Assembly (NCBI GenBank): GCA_016713365.1
Contig: JADJPG010000009.1
Location: 5,902-69,901 of the forward strand
Reading direction: 5' to 3'
DNA from: Verrucomicrobiota bacterium
Lineage (GTDB): Bacteria; Verrucomicrobiota; Verrucomicrobiia; Limisphaerales; JADJPG01
DNA length: 64,000 bases
The notes under the pieces were generated by a model, which did no database searches, had not been told where the DNA came from, and saw nothing but the letters and a program-made list of their open reading frames with translations. This document shows positions 24,098 through 32,019 of the stretch, piece after piece (position 1 is the first letter of the stretch; every line of letters begins with the position of its first letter). The translations under genes and the position numbers were made by a program.

Positions 24098-24106
24098 TCG
24101 GCCGGA

Positions 24107-24535
24107 TCATTTGGTCTGCGTTTGCTGACCCTGGTTCGGGGGCTGCACGACGACGAGGTTGATGGGATAGCGGATCTTCATTACGTCATCGACGAGCACT
24201 TCGAGGAAGTAGGCACCGGGCGTGGTGAACTCGATATTGCCGAACAACGTCACCGTGGTGGCGTTGATGCCGGGATTGTTCATCTGGAACTTCACCTCGC
24301 TCTTGCGCAGCACGGTGCTCTGGTCCGGCGCGATGAGGCGGACGCTTTCCGTGAACGTGCCGACGCCGGCCGTCCAGCGATTGAACACCGTCAGTTTGGA
24401 GGCGGTGATCGGGACTTGCGGCACGCGGACGAAATCAATCACGCCGATGAGGAAGAAGTTGCCATTGGCTTCCTGGCGCACTTCTTCGCACAGCAGGGAG
24501 GACTGGAGGTCGGGGAGAATTCGAGTTGGAGTCAT
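24107..24535 (-). CDS. Small conserved protein, possibly DUF6941-like
   Basis: A 142-residue cytosolic protein with no signal peptide. The pattern LLCEEVRQEANGNFFLIGVI followed by beta-strand blocks (ASKLTVFNRWTAGVGTFTES, TTPGAYFLEVLVDDVMKIR) resembles the beta-sandwich family DUF6941, in which most members have a similar length. It ends with a Gln-rich tail (PPNQGQQTQTK). It begins the minus-strand cluster with the 296-residue membrane protein 9 bases downstream. The function is unknown. Confidence 0.55.
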   Translation of the reverse strand: MTPTRILPDLQSSLLCEEVRQEANGNFFLIGVIDFVRVPQVPITASKLTVFNRWTAGVGTFTESVRLIAPDQSTVLRKSEVKFQMNNPGINATTVTLFGNIEFTTPGAYFLEVLVDDVMKIRYPINLVVVQPPNQGQQTQTK

Positions 24536-24574
24536 ATCAAGTTTTCGATGGTATCGGTCTGAGAAGCGCCCGGC

Positions 24575-25462
24575 TCAAGCCTGGATCGCCTGTTCGGCGG
24601 CGCGGACAGTATTCTGCATCAGCATGGCGATCGTCATCGGCCCGACGCCGCCCGGGTTCGGAGTAATCTTGCCCGCGATCGGCTGCACATTGGCTAAGTC
24701 GACATCGCCCACCAGACGGCTTCCATCCTTCGCCGTGGGATCCGCGATGCGATTGACGCCCACGTCGATGACCACCGCACCGGGCTTCACCATTTCGGCC
24801 TTCACAAAATGCGCTACGCCCATCGCCGCGATCAAAATGTCCGCGCGACGGCAGTGCGCAGCAACCCCGCGCGTGCGTGAATGACAGAGAGTCACGGTCG
24901 CGTTGGCGTGCTTCGATTTCTGGCACAGCATCGCGGCCATCGGCTTGCCAACAATATCGCCGCGACCGAGCACAGCCACTTCAGCACCGTCGGTTACGAC
25001 GCCGCTGCGAATGAGCAGCTGCTGAACGCCCGCCGGCGTGCAGGGCGCAAACCCACTGGGCTCACCCAGCATCAGCTTGCCGACATTGACGGGATGAAAG
25101 CCATCGACGTCCTTCGTCGGCAGCACGGTGGAGTAAACCGTCGCGGAATTGATGTGCGGAGGAAGCGGCGCTTGAACCAGAATGCCGTGCAAGCGCGGAT
25201 CCGCATTCAACTTTGCCAGCAGCGCGAGCAGTTCGTCCTGGGTGGTCGCTTGCGGGAGGACGTAGGTCTCCGAGAAAAAGCCGAGACGCTTGCACGTCTT
25301 CTCCTTCATCCCGACGTAAACCTTCGACGCAGGATCCTCGCCCACGCGAACGAACGCGAGTCCGGGCTGGACGCCGCGTGACAAAAGCGCAGCGACGCGC
25401 TGGTAGGTTTCCGCGTGGAGTTGCTCCGCGATGGCCCGTCCGTCGATGAGGTTCGTCAGCAC
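24575..25462 (-). CDS. folD: Methylene-THF dehydrogenase/methenyl-THF cyclohydrolase
   Basis: The bifunctional enzyme of one-carbon metabolism, 295 residues. Visible motifs: SKVYVGMKEKTCKRLGFFSE (folate site, catalytic K), GILVQAPLPPHIN, PTKDVDGFHPVN, PCTPAGVQQLL, LGRGDIVGKPMAAML (NADP site; this has GRGD where most have GRSN or GRSR) and PGGVGPMTIAMLMQNTV. The C-terminus is short. It lies 5 bases downstream of the SH3-domain protein and looks co-transcribed with it and rluB. Confidence 0.95.
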   Translation of the reverse strand: MLTNLIDGRAIAEQLHAETYQRVAALLSRGVQPGLAFVRVGEDPASKVYVGMKEKTCKRLGFFSETYVLPQATTQDELLALLAKLNADPRLHGILVQAPLPPHINSATVYSTVLPTKDVDGFHPVNVGKLMLGEPSGFAPCTPAGVQQLLIRSGVVTDGAEVAVLGRGDIVGKPMAAMLCQKSKHANATVTLCHSRTRGVAAHCRRADILIAAMGVAHFVKAEMVKPGAVVIDVGVNRIADPTAKDGSRLVGDVDLANVQPIAGKITPNPGGVGPMTIAMLMQNTVRAAEQAIQA

Positions 25463-25467
25463 TGCAA

Positions 25468-26625
25468 TTACTGCTGAGGCACCACTTCGATGGAATCGAT
25501 GTTGATCACCGGCGTGTTCGGCCAGCGTTCGTCGAGGATTTCTTCACCGGTCACGATGACACGTTGCAGCTGCATCGACTTCACCGTGATATTGGTGTTC
25601 GGACTGAAGAGGTAGTTGATCGTCTTGTTGTTATCGAGGCTGCGCAGGACGAAATAGGTCGGAGCCTGGATGCTCGCGCTACCCTTGATGATGCCTTCGC
25701 GCGTGACGATGCGTTTCAACGGCGGCTCGTCGACCACTGGCGGAGGAGGAGTAACCGGAGCGGGGACTGCCTCGGTTTCCGTCGGAAGCGGAGGAGGAGG
25801 AATGACCACCGGCGGCGGCGTGACCGGCGCAGTCGGCGGAGGCGTGATGGTTTCAGCCGGAGGAATTGCCACCGCAGGCGATGTCACGACCGCAACTTCT
25901 GTCGGCGGCGGAAGGACGACCGCGGGCGCAGGCGGATTGGCCTTGGCCAGTGCCGGACCGAGGTCAGCCGGATCCGTGGAGAGCAGATGGGCGGCAACAA
26001 ACGCGTAGGAATTGGTAGGCGCCTCGATCTTGGTCCAATCGCCCTTCGTCTCGACGGTCTTGACCACAGCGCCGCGATCGATGCGACCAAGGATGCTGTA
26101 GTTTTCTCCCGGACCGCTGCGGACATTGAGGCGCTTGGGAACGACAGCCTTGTCGGCGTTAAGGAACTGGCTGTTCACCCAAACCACGCTGCCGGCTGGA
26201 AGCGCGATCTTGGCCCAACGTCCAGGCTCGTCGGTCTTGGATTTTTTGAGCGTGATCTCATCGAGGACAGTGACGATGTCACCGCGCTTCAGGTGCGTCA
26301 CGATCTCGCTGTTGATGGCGGCCTGGCCACGAACATTGACATTCTTTTCACGGGCCACGGCGGGTCCCGGCGTCAACGGCGAGGTTGATTTGACGGGCTC
26401 GACGGATTTGGGCGCGGCTTTCTTCTCGGCGACCGCCTTCTTGGCAGCGGCCTTCTTCGTCGCACTCTTGGAAGCAGGTTTTGTGGCCAGCGGAGCGGGG
26501 GTGTCGCCAGCGGGAATAACTGGAGGTTGCGGGTCCTGCGGTGCAGTCACCGGAGCCTGCGCCAGAATCGTTTCGGCAAGCAGGCTGAACGAAAGGACTG
26601 CAAACATCCAATGTTTCAGTTTCAT
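25468..26625 (-). CDS. Secreted protein with two SH3b domains and a Pro-rich linker
   Basis: I chose ATG 26625 (MKLKHWMFAVLSFSLLAETI), giving 385 residues with a Sec signal ending near AQA. An Ala/Lys-rich stretch is followed by two bacterial SH3 domains: VNVRGQAAINSEIVTHLKRG and LNVRSGPGENYSILGRIDRG. A long Pro/Val/Thr-rich linker then leads to a compact C-terminal domain with ASIQAPTYFVLRSLDNNKTI and ITVKSMQLQRVIVTGEEILD. SH3b modules usually bind cell-wall peptides. Its ATG overlaps the rluB stop, so translation is coupled to a 23S rRNA-modifying enzyme, and folD follows. Confidence 0.8.
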   Translation of the reverse strand: MKLKHWMFAVLSFSLLAETILAQAPVTAPQDPQPPVIPAGDTPAPLATKPASKSATKKAAAKKAVAEKKAAPKSVEPVKSTSPLTPGPAVAREKNVNVRGQAAINSEIVTHLKRGDIVTVLDEITLKKSKTDEPGRWAKIALPAGSVVWVNSQFLNADKAVVPKRLNVRSGPGENYSILGRIDRGAVVKTVETKGDWTKIEAPTNSYAFVAAHLLSTDPADLGPALAKANPPAPAVVLPPPTEVAVVTSPAVAIPPAETITPPPTAPVTPPPVVIPPPPLPTETEAVPAPVTPPPPVVDEPPLKRIVTREGIIKGSASIQAPTYFVLRSLDNNKTINYLFSPNTNITVKSMQLQRVIVTGEEILDERWPNTPVINIDSIEVVPQQ

Positions 26626-27329
26626 ATAGGGGAAAGTAGAGATTTTATCTCTGGTTCTGTCAACGCCCGCCATTTACCGAGAGGCAGTTCGCCCAATTTT
26701 ATGCGGCCAATCTGGATGCGTTGGAGGCGGGTGACTTCAAGTTCCTGGGAGGCGAATAGCCGGCGCACTTCGCGATTGCGGCCCTCAGCGAGTTCCAACT
26801 CCACGACACTGTGGCTGTTGTTGGCAGAAATAATGCGCGCCTTCTCGGCTTTCAGAGTTTCGCCGGCATCCTCGATGCCCTCCAGAAACCGGCGGGTCAT
26901 TTTGGACTCCACTTTGCCCTCCACCGTCGCGCGGTAAATTTTGCGGACACCATAGCGCGGATGAGTGAGGCGCAGTGCGAAGTCCCCATCATTGGTGAGG
27001 AAGAGGAGACCTTCGCTTTCACGATCGAGCCGGCCGACGGGGACCAAGTGGGACCACTCCGTCGGCAGCAGATCAAGAATGGTGCTCCGGCTCAGCTCGT
27101 CCTTGCGAGTGCAGAGGAACCCGGGCGGCTTGTTGAGGGCGATGTAGATCTTGCGGCGGGCCTTGAGGGGCCGTCCATCCAGCTCCACGACGTCCCGACC
27201 GGGCTCGATCTTGGTGCCGAGAGTTTGGACAACGCGCCCGTTAACTGAGACACGTCCTTCGAGGATGATCGCCTCACTGGCGCGGCGGGAGGCCACGCCG
27301 GATTCGGCAAGAAATTTTTGGAGGCGCAT
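26622..27329 (-). CDS. rluB: 23S rRNA pseudouridine synthase, RluB/RsuA family
   Basis: I start at MRLQKFLAESGVASRR (27329), the S4 RNA-binding domain. The catalytic domain follows: YIALNKPPGFLCT, VGRLDRESEGLLFLTNDG (GRLD with the catalytic Asp), ARIISANNSHSVVELELAEG and GRNREVRRLF, all of the RsuA/RluB type. At 235 residues it is close to the usual length. Most members modify 23S or 16S rRNA; I cannot say which site. The stop codon overlaps the next ATG by four bases. A repeat and a hairpin lie upstream. Confidence 0.9.
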   Translation of the reverse strand: MRLQKFLAESGVASRRASEAIILEGRVSVNGRVVQTLGTKIEPGRDVVELDGRPLKARRKIYIALNKPPGFLCTRKDELSRSTILDLLPTEWSHLVPVGRLDRESEGLLFLTNDGDFALRLTHPRYGVRKIYRATVEGKVESKMTRRFLEGIEDAGETLKAEKARIISANNSHSVVELELAEGRNREVRRLFASQELEVTRLQRIQIGRIKLGELPLGKWRALTEPEIKSLLSPI

Positions 27330-27330
27330 G

Positions 27331-27429
27331 GAAATTACGAATTGCGAACCGACCAGTACAAACACGAAAACGGCCGATGGGCGGCCGTATCATGCGGGAG
27401 TCGCCATTCGGAACTCGAAATTTCGCTCA
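27331..27429. repeat. Loosely paired AT-rich repeats between rluB and the small basic protein gene
   Basis: GAAATTACGAATTGCGAAC (27331-27349) and ATTCGGAACTCGAAATTTCG (27408-27427) are loosely inverse copies of the family seen at 3072-3161. A separate hairpin (27370-27388) lies between them. The repeat ends at the small basic protein stop codon. Confidence 0.5.
27366..27388 (-). terminator. Intrinsic terminator of the small basic protein gene
   Basis: On the minus strand, ACGGCCG and CGGCCGT pair around a 5-base loop and are followed by TTTTCGTG. It lies 38 bases after the small basic protein stop codon, so it fits as that gene's terminator. Confidence 0.7.
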
Positions 27430-27582
27430 GGCTTCCGGCTTCGTCTTGCGAAGGCCGGTGACGCGGTCCCCCGCCTTCCACTGGCTGCGCTTCTTGAGCA
27501 GGGCCACGCGCTCAAAGCGCTTCAGGACGTTCCGTTTTGCGCCCAGAGTGCTGGCGGTGCGCAGGCTGCGATGCTGTGACAT
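27427..27582 (-). CDS. Small basic protein (TIGR04137 type)
   Basis: I start at MSQHRSLRTASTLGAKRNVL (27582), giving 51 residues. Longer in-frame forms start 35 codons upstream and look like random sequence. The core KRNVLKRFERVALLKKRSQW and the end KAGDRVTGLRKTKPE match the lineage-specific small basic protein family described in Verrucomicrobia and Chlamydiae (TIGR04137, thought to be ribosome-associated). This is the clearest taxonomic marker of the window. It has its own downstream terminator. A 297-base gap to the next gene on the plus strand holds the divergent promoters, but no other gene that I can see. Confidence 0.82.
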   Translation of the reverse strand: MSQHRSLRTASTLGAKRNVLKRFERVALLKKRSQWKAGDRVTGLRKTKPEA

Positions 27583-27879
27583 AAATTTGTTTCGGTGCGC
27601 CGGTCGGCCGGCAGTTTTGACGTAACAAACGACCCACTGGCTAAAACTTGCCGCTTCCCGATTCGAAGCGGACGGGGTTTCTACCACGGCACCTTCGGGA
27701 ATGCCAATGGTTTCTTTTCCGTTTGCGGCTAATGGGATGCCGGTTTCTGCCGAATTAAGCCATGGAAACAGCCCCGGGAGCCGGTGAGCCGGCGCAGTTG
27801 GCCTTGGCCATGCTGAACCTGTGGCGAATCACGCGGTGCGCGTTTACGCCGCGAATAACTTGGAAACCAAACTGATCTG
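27583..27879. promoter_or_regulatory. Divergent intergenic region, small basic protein gene / TPR-GspE-N gene
   Basis: A 297-base gap between divergent genes. On the minus side it carries an AT-rich stretch (AACAAATTT next to the ATG of the small basic protein gene). A small 37-codon frame from 27762 is not convincing. I see no RNA gene. Promoters for both genes should lie here, but I cannot place them with confidence. Confidence 0.4.
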
Positions 27880-28746
27880 ATGGCCACGGTCGCCACTTTA
27901 ACCGCCAGCGAAGAAGCTCAATTGCAGCAAACAATTGAGATGTTTGAGGTGATCACACAGTCGCAGCCACAGGATTACCAGTCACTGGAGATCCTGAAGG
28001 AAGCCTACCAAAAGCTCGGGCGTGACAAGGACGTGGCCAACACGTCAAAACGCATCGCCCAAGCCTACGTGATGATGGGCCAGCTCTCCTCCGCCATTCT
28101 GGAATACGAAAGCGTCCTCCAACGTTGCCCCGATGACGCGGAGGTTCTCGCCGCCTTGAGCGAGATCGAGAACAAGGCGAACACTCTCAACTCCCAGGCA
28201 GCGCCGTCGGACTCCGGTGACAACAACACCAAGATTCTCACGAAGTCCACCGCCTCCAGGGCGAGGTCGGCCGAACCAAAAGGGCCGGCCTGTGAAATCG
28301 ATGACGGACGCCAGACGCTCCACAAGTTGTTCGTGGATTCCAAAGTGATCTCGGCCGGCGACTTCGACCTCTGCTGGGTGAAGCCCGACATGTCAGCGAC
28401 CCCCGGCAAGGTCTACGAACCCTTCATCCAGCTCCTCGCCGACAAAGGCGTGCTCCCCCTGGAGAAGTCGCTCAAAATCATCGCCGACAAACATCGCTGC
28501 GGCTATCTCCCGCTCGAACGGTACGACATCGACGTCGAGCTCGCCCGCTCCATGCCCGCGGCCACCTTGCAGCGCTGGTGCGTCCTCCCCTTCGACCGCA
28601 TGAGCAAATCCATCCTGGTCGCCACCGCGAACCCCTTCAACAAACGCGCCGCCCAGGAACTCGAGGAATCCGTCCAGCAACGCCTCGTCTGGTATCTCAC
28701 TTCGCCCCAGGACCTGATTAAAGCCCTCCGCAAAGTCATCCGCTAA
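27880..28746 (+). CDS. TPR plus GspE N-terminal-domain protein
   Basis: 288 residues. The first ~110 residues have a TPR pattern (DYQSLEILKEAYQKLGRDKD, RIAQAYVMMGQLSSAILEYE). After a Ser/Asn-rich linker comes a GspE/PilB N-terminal-domain-like region: CEIDDGRQTLHKLFVDSKVI, PFIQLLADKGVLPLEKSLKI, WCVLPFDRMSKSILVATANP and QRLVWYLTSPQDLIKALRKV, which is the MshE N-type fold. There is no ATPase part; that follows as a separate gene 11 bases downstream. It probably regulates or scaffolds the ATPase of a type IV pilus or type II secretion machine. Confidence 0.75.
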   Translation: MATVATLTASEEAQLQQTIEMFEVITQSQPQDYQSLEILKEAYQKLGRDKDVANTSKRIAQAYVMMGQLSSAILEYESVLQRCPDDAEVLAALSEIENKANTLNSQAAPSDSGDNNTKILTKSTASRARSAEPKGPACEIDDGRQTLHKLFVDSKVISAGDFDLCWVKPDMSATPGKVYEPFIQLLADKGVLPLEKSLKIIADKHRCGYLPLERYDIDVELARSMPAATLQRWCVLPFDRMSKSILVATANPFNKRAAQELEESVQQRLVWYLTSPQDLIKALRKVIR

Positions 28747-28757
28747 CTCAGAAGCAC

Positions 28758-30494
28758 ATGGCCGCTGTAAAAACTTTCGGTGAACGCATCGCAGACGCAC
28801 TCGTCGAGGACGGGCTGCTCAAGGCCGCGCAAGTCGAGGAGCTGCTCGAACAGCAAAAGAAGGAAGGCACGCGCCTCATCAAGTTGATCGCCGACAAGGG
28901 ACTCGTCACCGAGTCCGACATGGCCGTTTCCATGGGCCGCGTCCTGAACGTCCCGCCCGTCAACCTGCCCCGCTGTGGCATCTCACTCGAAGTCGCCGAA
29001 CTCCTCCCTCGCGACGTCTGCCAGAACCACAAAGTCCTCCCCATCTCCCGCCTGGAGAACAAATTGTTCCTGGCGATGGCCGATCCGTTGAACGTCCTCG
29101 CCATCGACGACGTCCGCCGCATCACCAAGATGGATGTCTCTCCGATGATTGCCTCGGAGAAGTCGATCCTCGACAAGCTCCACAATCTCGACAGCGGCAA
29201 GGTCGGCACGATGGACGACATCATCGATGCCGCCAAACAAGCCGAAGATGCTGCCGAGGCCGAAGGACTGGAGACGGTCAAAGAAACCGCTGAACAGGTC
29301 AACCTGGACCAGCTCGCTGCCTCCTCCGAAGAAGCCCCCGTCATCAAGCTCGCGAACCTGATCCTCGTCCAAGCCATCAAAGAGCGAGCGAGCGATATTC
29401 ACATCGAGCCGTTCGAAAAAATGGTCCGCCTGCGCTACCGCGTGGACGGCGCCCTCCTCGACAAAGTTCCGCCGCCGAAGAATCTTCAGATCGCGCTCTC
29501 CTCTCGTCTCAAAATCATGAGCAGCCTCGACATCGCCGAACGTCGACTGCCCCAGGACGGACGCATGCGCGTGAAAGTCGCCGGGCGCGACTTCGACCTC
29601 CGCGTTTCTTTTCTGCCCACCGTCCACGGCGAGAAAGTCGTGCTCCGCGTCCTCGACAAAAGCAACCTCTCCGCGAGCATGGACAAGCTCGGCCTCGACG
29701 CCGACACGTTCCGCCGCTTCAAGGCCGCCGTCGACGCGCCGCACGGTTTGCTTCTCGTCACCGGTCCGACAGGTTCCGGCAAAACCACCACGCTCTACTC
29801 CGCGCTCAACGAGCTCAACAATCCGGAATACAACATCGTCACCGTCGAAGACCCGGTCGAATTCCAGATCCCCGGCATCAACCAGGTCCCGGTGAAAAAG
29901 GAAATCGGCCTCACCTTCGCCAGTGCCCTCCGCTCCATTCTGCGCCAGGACCCGGACATCGTGATGATCGGTGAAATTCGCGATACCGAAACCGCGGAAA
30001 TCGCCGTCGAAGCCGCGCTCACCGGCCATCAAGTCCTCAGCACGATGCACTGTAATGACGCGCCAGGCGCCATCGCGCGCCTCGACGACATGAGCATCGC
30101 ACCGTTCCTGATCTCCTCCTCTGTCGTGCTCGCCTGCGCCCAGCGCCTCATGCGCCGCATCTGCTCCCACTGCAAGGAACCCGTCACCTATCCGGAGAAG
30201 ATGTTCCTTGATCTGGGAATCACCCAGAACTTCTTCGAAGGCGCCACCATCTACCGCGGCCGCGGCTGCGATCGCTGCAACAACACCGGCTACTCCGGAC
30301 GCGCCGCGATCCTCGAAGCCATGACCGTCACGGACGACATCCGCAAGGCCATCATCGCCCGCGCCAGCTCCATGGAGATCGGCAAGATCGCCCGCAGCCA
30401 GGGCATGCGCACGCTCCGCGATGTCGCGCTGGATAAAGTGCGCGAAGGCATTTCGACCCTCGAACAAACGCTCGTCGTCACCGCCGCGCACTGA
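28758..30494 (+). CDS. GspE/PulE/PilB-family secretion or pilus assembly ATPase
   Basis: 578 residues. An N-terminal MshEN domain (FGERIADALVEDGLLKAAQV...) is followed by the ATPase. Visible: GPTGSGKTTTLYSALNEL (Walker A near residue 335), VEDPVEFQIPGINQ (Asp box), LRSILRQDPDIVMIGEIRD (Walker B), TGHQVLSTMHCNDA (His box), and a four-Cys zinc region CSHC ... CDRCNNTGYSGR. The ATPase powers pilin-like assembly in type II secretion or type IV pili. Pilin and membrane genes are not in the window, so I cannot tell which system this is. Confidence 0.93.
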   Translation: MAAVKTFGERIADALVEDGLLKAAQVEELLEQQKKEGTRLIKLIADKGLVTESDMAVSMGRVLNVPPVNLPRCGISLEVAELLPRDVCQNHKVLPISRLENKLFLAMADPLNVLAIDDVRRITKMDVSPMIASEKSILDKLHNLDSGKVGTMDDIIDAAKQAEDAAEAEGLETVKETAEQVNLDQLAASSEEAPVIKLANLILVQAIKERASDIHIEPFEKMVRLRYRVDGALLDKVPPPKNLQIALSSRLKIMSSLDIAERRLPQDGRMRVKVAGRDFDLRVSFLPTVHGEKVVLRVLDKSNLSASMDKLGLDADTFRRFKAAVDAPHGLLLVTGPTGSGKTTTLYSALNELNNPEYNIVTVEDPVEFQIPGINQVPVKKEIGLTFASALRSILRQDPDIVMIGEIRDTETAEIAVEAALTGHQVLSTMHCNDAPGAIARLDDMSIAPFLISSSVVLACAQRLMRRICSHCKEPVTYPEKMFLDLGITQNFFEGATIYRGRGCDRCNNTGYSGRAAILEAMTVTDDIRKAIIARASSMEIGKIARSQGMRTLRDVALDKVREGISTLEQTLVVTAAH

Positions 30495-30544
30495 CGGACA
30501 TCCCCTCGGAATTTCTCCGCTCGGACTCAATCATTCTGGGATCG

Positions 30545-30562
30545 AATCCGAGCGCTCGGATT
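30545..30562. repeat. 18-bp perfect palindrome upstream of argJ
   Basis: AATCCGAGCGCTCGGATT is a perfect palindrome between the ATPase gene and argJ. A related CGCTCGGA copy lies just before it. It could be an operator or the stem of an RNA hairpin. No T-run follows, so it is not a typical terminator. Confidence 0.5.
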
Positions 30563-30643
30563 CCGTCCTCAAAACTCTTTGCTTCCTTCGTTTCCTTCTG
30601 TCCAGTCCCGGGACCCGAATCTCAAAATAATCATTTACTCCCG

Positions 30644-30669
30644 CGCCGCTGGTGGCACAAACAGCGGCG
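30644..30669 (+). promoter_or_regulatory. 5' leader hairpin immediately before argJ
   Basis: CGCCGCTG and CAGCGGCG form an 8-bp stem with a 10-base loop. It ends five bases before the argJ ATG. No Shine-Dalgarno is visible in the remaining gap. It could influence translation initiation. Confidence 0.45.
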
Positions 30670-30674
30670 TCAAC

Positions 30675-32015
30675 ATGAGTAACAAGTTCAAGTCCATCGA
30701 AGGCTCCATCGTCGCCCCGCAAGGCTTCCTCGCGTCGGGCGTGTTCTGCGACATCAAACGGCTCGGCACCGGCAAAGGTTCCGCCAAAGGCAAGAAGCGT
30801 GACCTCACGCTCATCGTCTCCGAAGTGCCCGCCAGCGTCGCCGGCATGTTCACCACGAACCAGATTTGCGCCGCGCCCGTGAAGGTCTGCGTGCCGCGCG
30901 TGAAGAAGGGCACCGCGCAGGCCATCGTCGTGAACTCCGGCAACGCCAACGCCTGCACCGGCCGGCAAGGCATGAAGGACGCGCTGGAGATGACGACCGT
31001 TGTCGCGAAGCAATTTCACATGCCGGTCGAACATGTGCTCGTCGGCAGCACCGGCCGCATCGGCGTCACGATGCCGATGGCGAACGTAAAGGCCGGCATC
31101 CTCCACGCCGCGCAGATTCTCGGAAACGATCCGTCGCACGCCGTCGAATCAGCCGAAGCGATCATGACCAGCGACACCAAGCCGAAGCAGATCGCCATCG
31201 AGTTCAAGCTCGGTGGCAAGACCGTCCGCATCGGCGGCATCTGCAAGGGCGCGGGCATGATTCAACCCGGCATGAGCGCCACCGGAGCGCGTCCCGCTGC
31301 GGCTCCTGCGGCCTACGCAGGTCTTCACGCCACGATGCTCTGCTTCATCACGACCGACGCCGCCATCGAGGCAAAAGCGCTTCAGGCTGCGTTGCGCGAG
31401 GCCGTCGCGCACAGCTTCAACCGCATCACCGTGGACGGCGACATGAGCACGAACGACACGGTTTTGGTTTTGGCGAACGGCCTCGCGGGCAACCCAAAAC
31501 TCAAAACCCAGAACTCGGAACTGAAGACTTTCCAGGCCGCCCTCACCCACGTCTGTCTCTCGCTCGCGAAGATGATCGTACGCGATGGCGAAGGCGTACA
31601 TCGCGTCGTCACCGTGCGCGTCGAAGGCGCGAAGAACTTCGCCGACGCCGATGCCGCCGCGCGCGCCGTGGCGAACAGCTCGCTCGTAAAGACCAGCTGG
31701 CACGGCGGCGACCCGAACTGGGGCCGCATCATCGACGCGCTCGGCTACAGCCCGGCGACCATCGTCGAGGAGAAAGTGGACATCGGCTACAGCGCGCCCG
31801 GCAGCCGCAAAGTTCTCTGGAGCCTCAAGCGCGGCCAGCCCACGAATGTTTCCTACAAGGATCTCTGCGCCGCCGCTGCACCGAATGAATTCGACCTGCA
31901 CATCCGCCTGAACCTCGGCAAAGCCGCCGCCGTGATGTACGCCGCCGATCTCACCGAGGAATACGTCGACTTCAACAAGGGCGACGTGACTGATCCGACC
32001 ACGCTTGGCGGTTGA
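30675..32015 (+). CDS. argJ: Bifunctional ornithine/glutamate N-acetyltransferase ArgJ
   Basis: I start at MSNKFKSIEGSIVAPQGFLA (30675), 446 residues. ArgJ transfers acetyl between ornithine and glutamate in arginine synthesis and cleaves itself into two chains. The cleavage and nucleophile motif is visible (AYAGLHATMLCFITTDA, with the conserved Thr). Other motifs are VVNSGNANACTG, AEAIMTSDTKPK, GGKTVRIGGICKGAGMIQP and IDALGYSPA. An in-frame repeat encodes GNPKLKTQNSELKTFQ between the NGLAG and AALTHVCLSL parts; normal ArgJ has no such stretch here. The encoded mature chains should still fold. Confidence 0.93.
   Translation: MSNKFKSIEGSIVAPQGFLASGVFCDIKRLGTGKGSAKGKKRDLTLIVSEVPASVAGMFTTNQICAAPVKVCVPRVKKGTAQAIVVNSGNANACTGRQGMKDALEMTTVVAKQFHMPVEHVLVGSTGRIGVTMPMANVKAGILHAAQILGNDPSHAVESAEAIMTSDTKPKQIAIEFKLGGKTVRIGGICKGAGMIQPGMSATGARPAAAPAAYAGLHATMLCFITTDAAIEAKALQAALREAVAHSFNRITVDGDMSTNDTVLVLANGLAGNPKLKTQNSELKTFQAALTHVCLSLAKMIVRDGEGVHRVVTVRVEGAKNFADADAAARAVANSSLVKTSWHGGDPNWGRIIDALGYSPATIVEEKVDIGYSAPGSRKVLWSLKRGQPTNVSYKDLCAAAAPNEFDLHIRLNLGKAAAVMYAADLTEEYVDFNKGDVTDPTTLGG
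31460..31528. repeat. In-frame paired AAAACTCAAAACCC-type repeat in argJ
   Basis: The right arm 31491-31528 is a run of AACCCAAAACTCAAAACCCA followed by GAACTCGGAACTGAAGAC. A left, inverse arm GTTTTGGTTTTGG (31460-31474) precedes it by about 16 bases and itself encodes normal-looking ArgJ sequence with unusual codons. The right arm adds PKLKTQNSELKT without a frameshift. Same unit as the uvrA insertion at 2537-2562. Confidence 0.7.
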
Positions 32016-32019
32016 GCGC

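Noticed and set aside
25740..25900. Gly/Gly-Gly rich plus-strand frame with repeated GGAGGAGG
   Set aside because: It is the antisense of the Pro-rich linker of the SH3 protein.
27762..27875. 37-codon frame starting METAPGAGEPAQL
   Set aside because: Short, no homology and no ribosome binding site; it ends just before the TPR/GspE-N gene by chance.
28983..30530. 515-codon open frame on the minus strand opposite the GspE gene
   Set aside because: Antisense of a well-conserved ATPase in high-GC DNA; Ala/Gly/Asp/Glu-rich with no domain.
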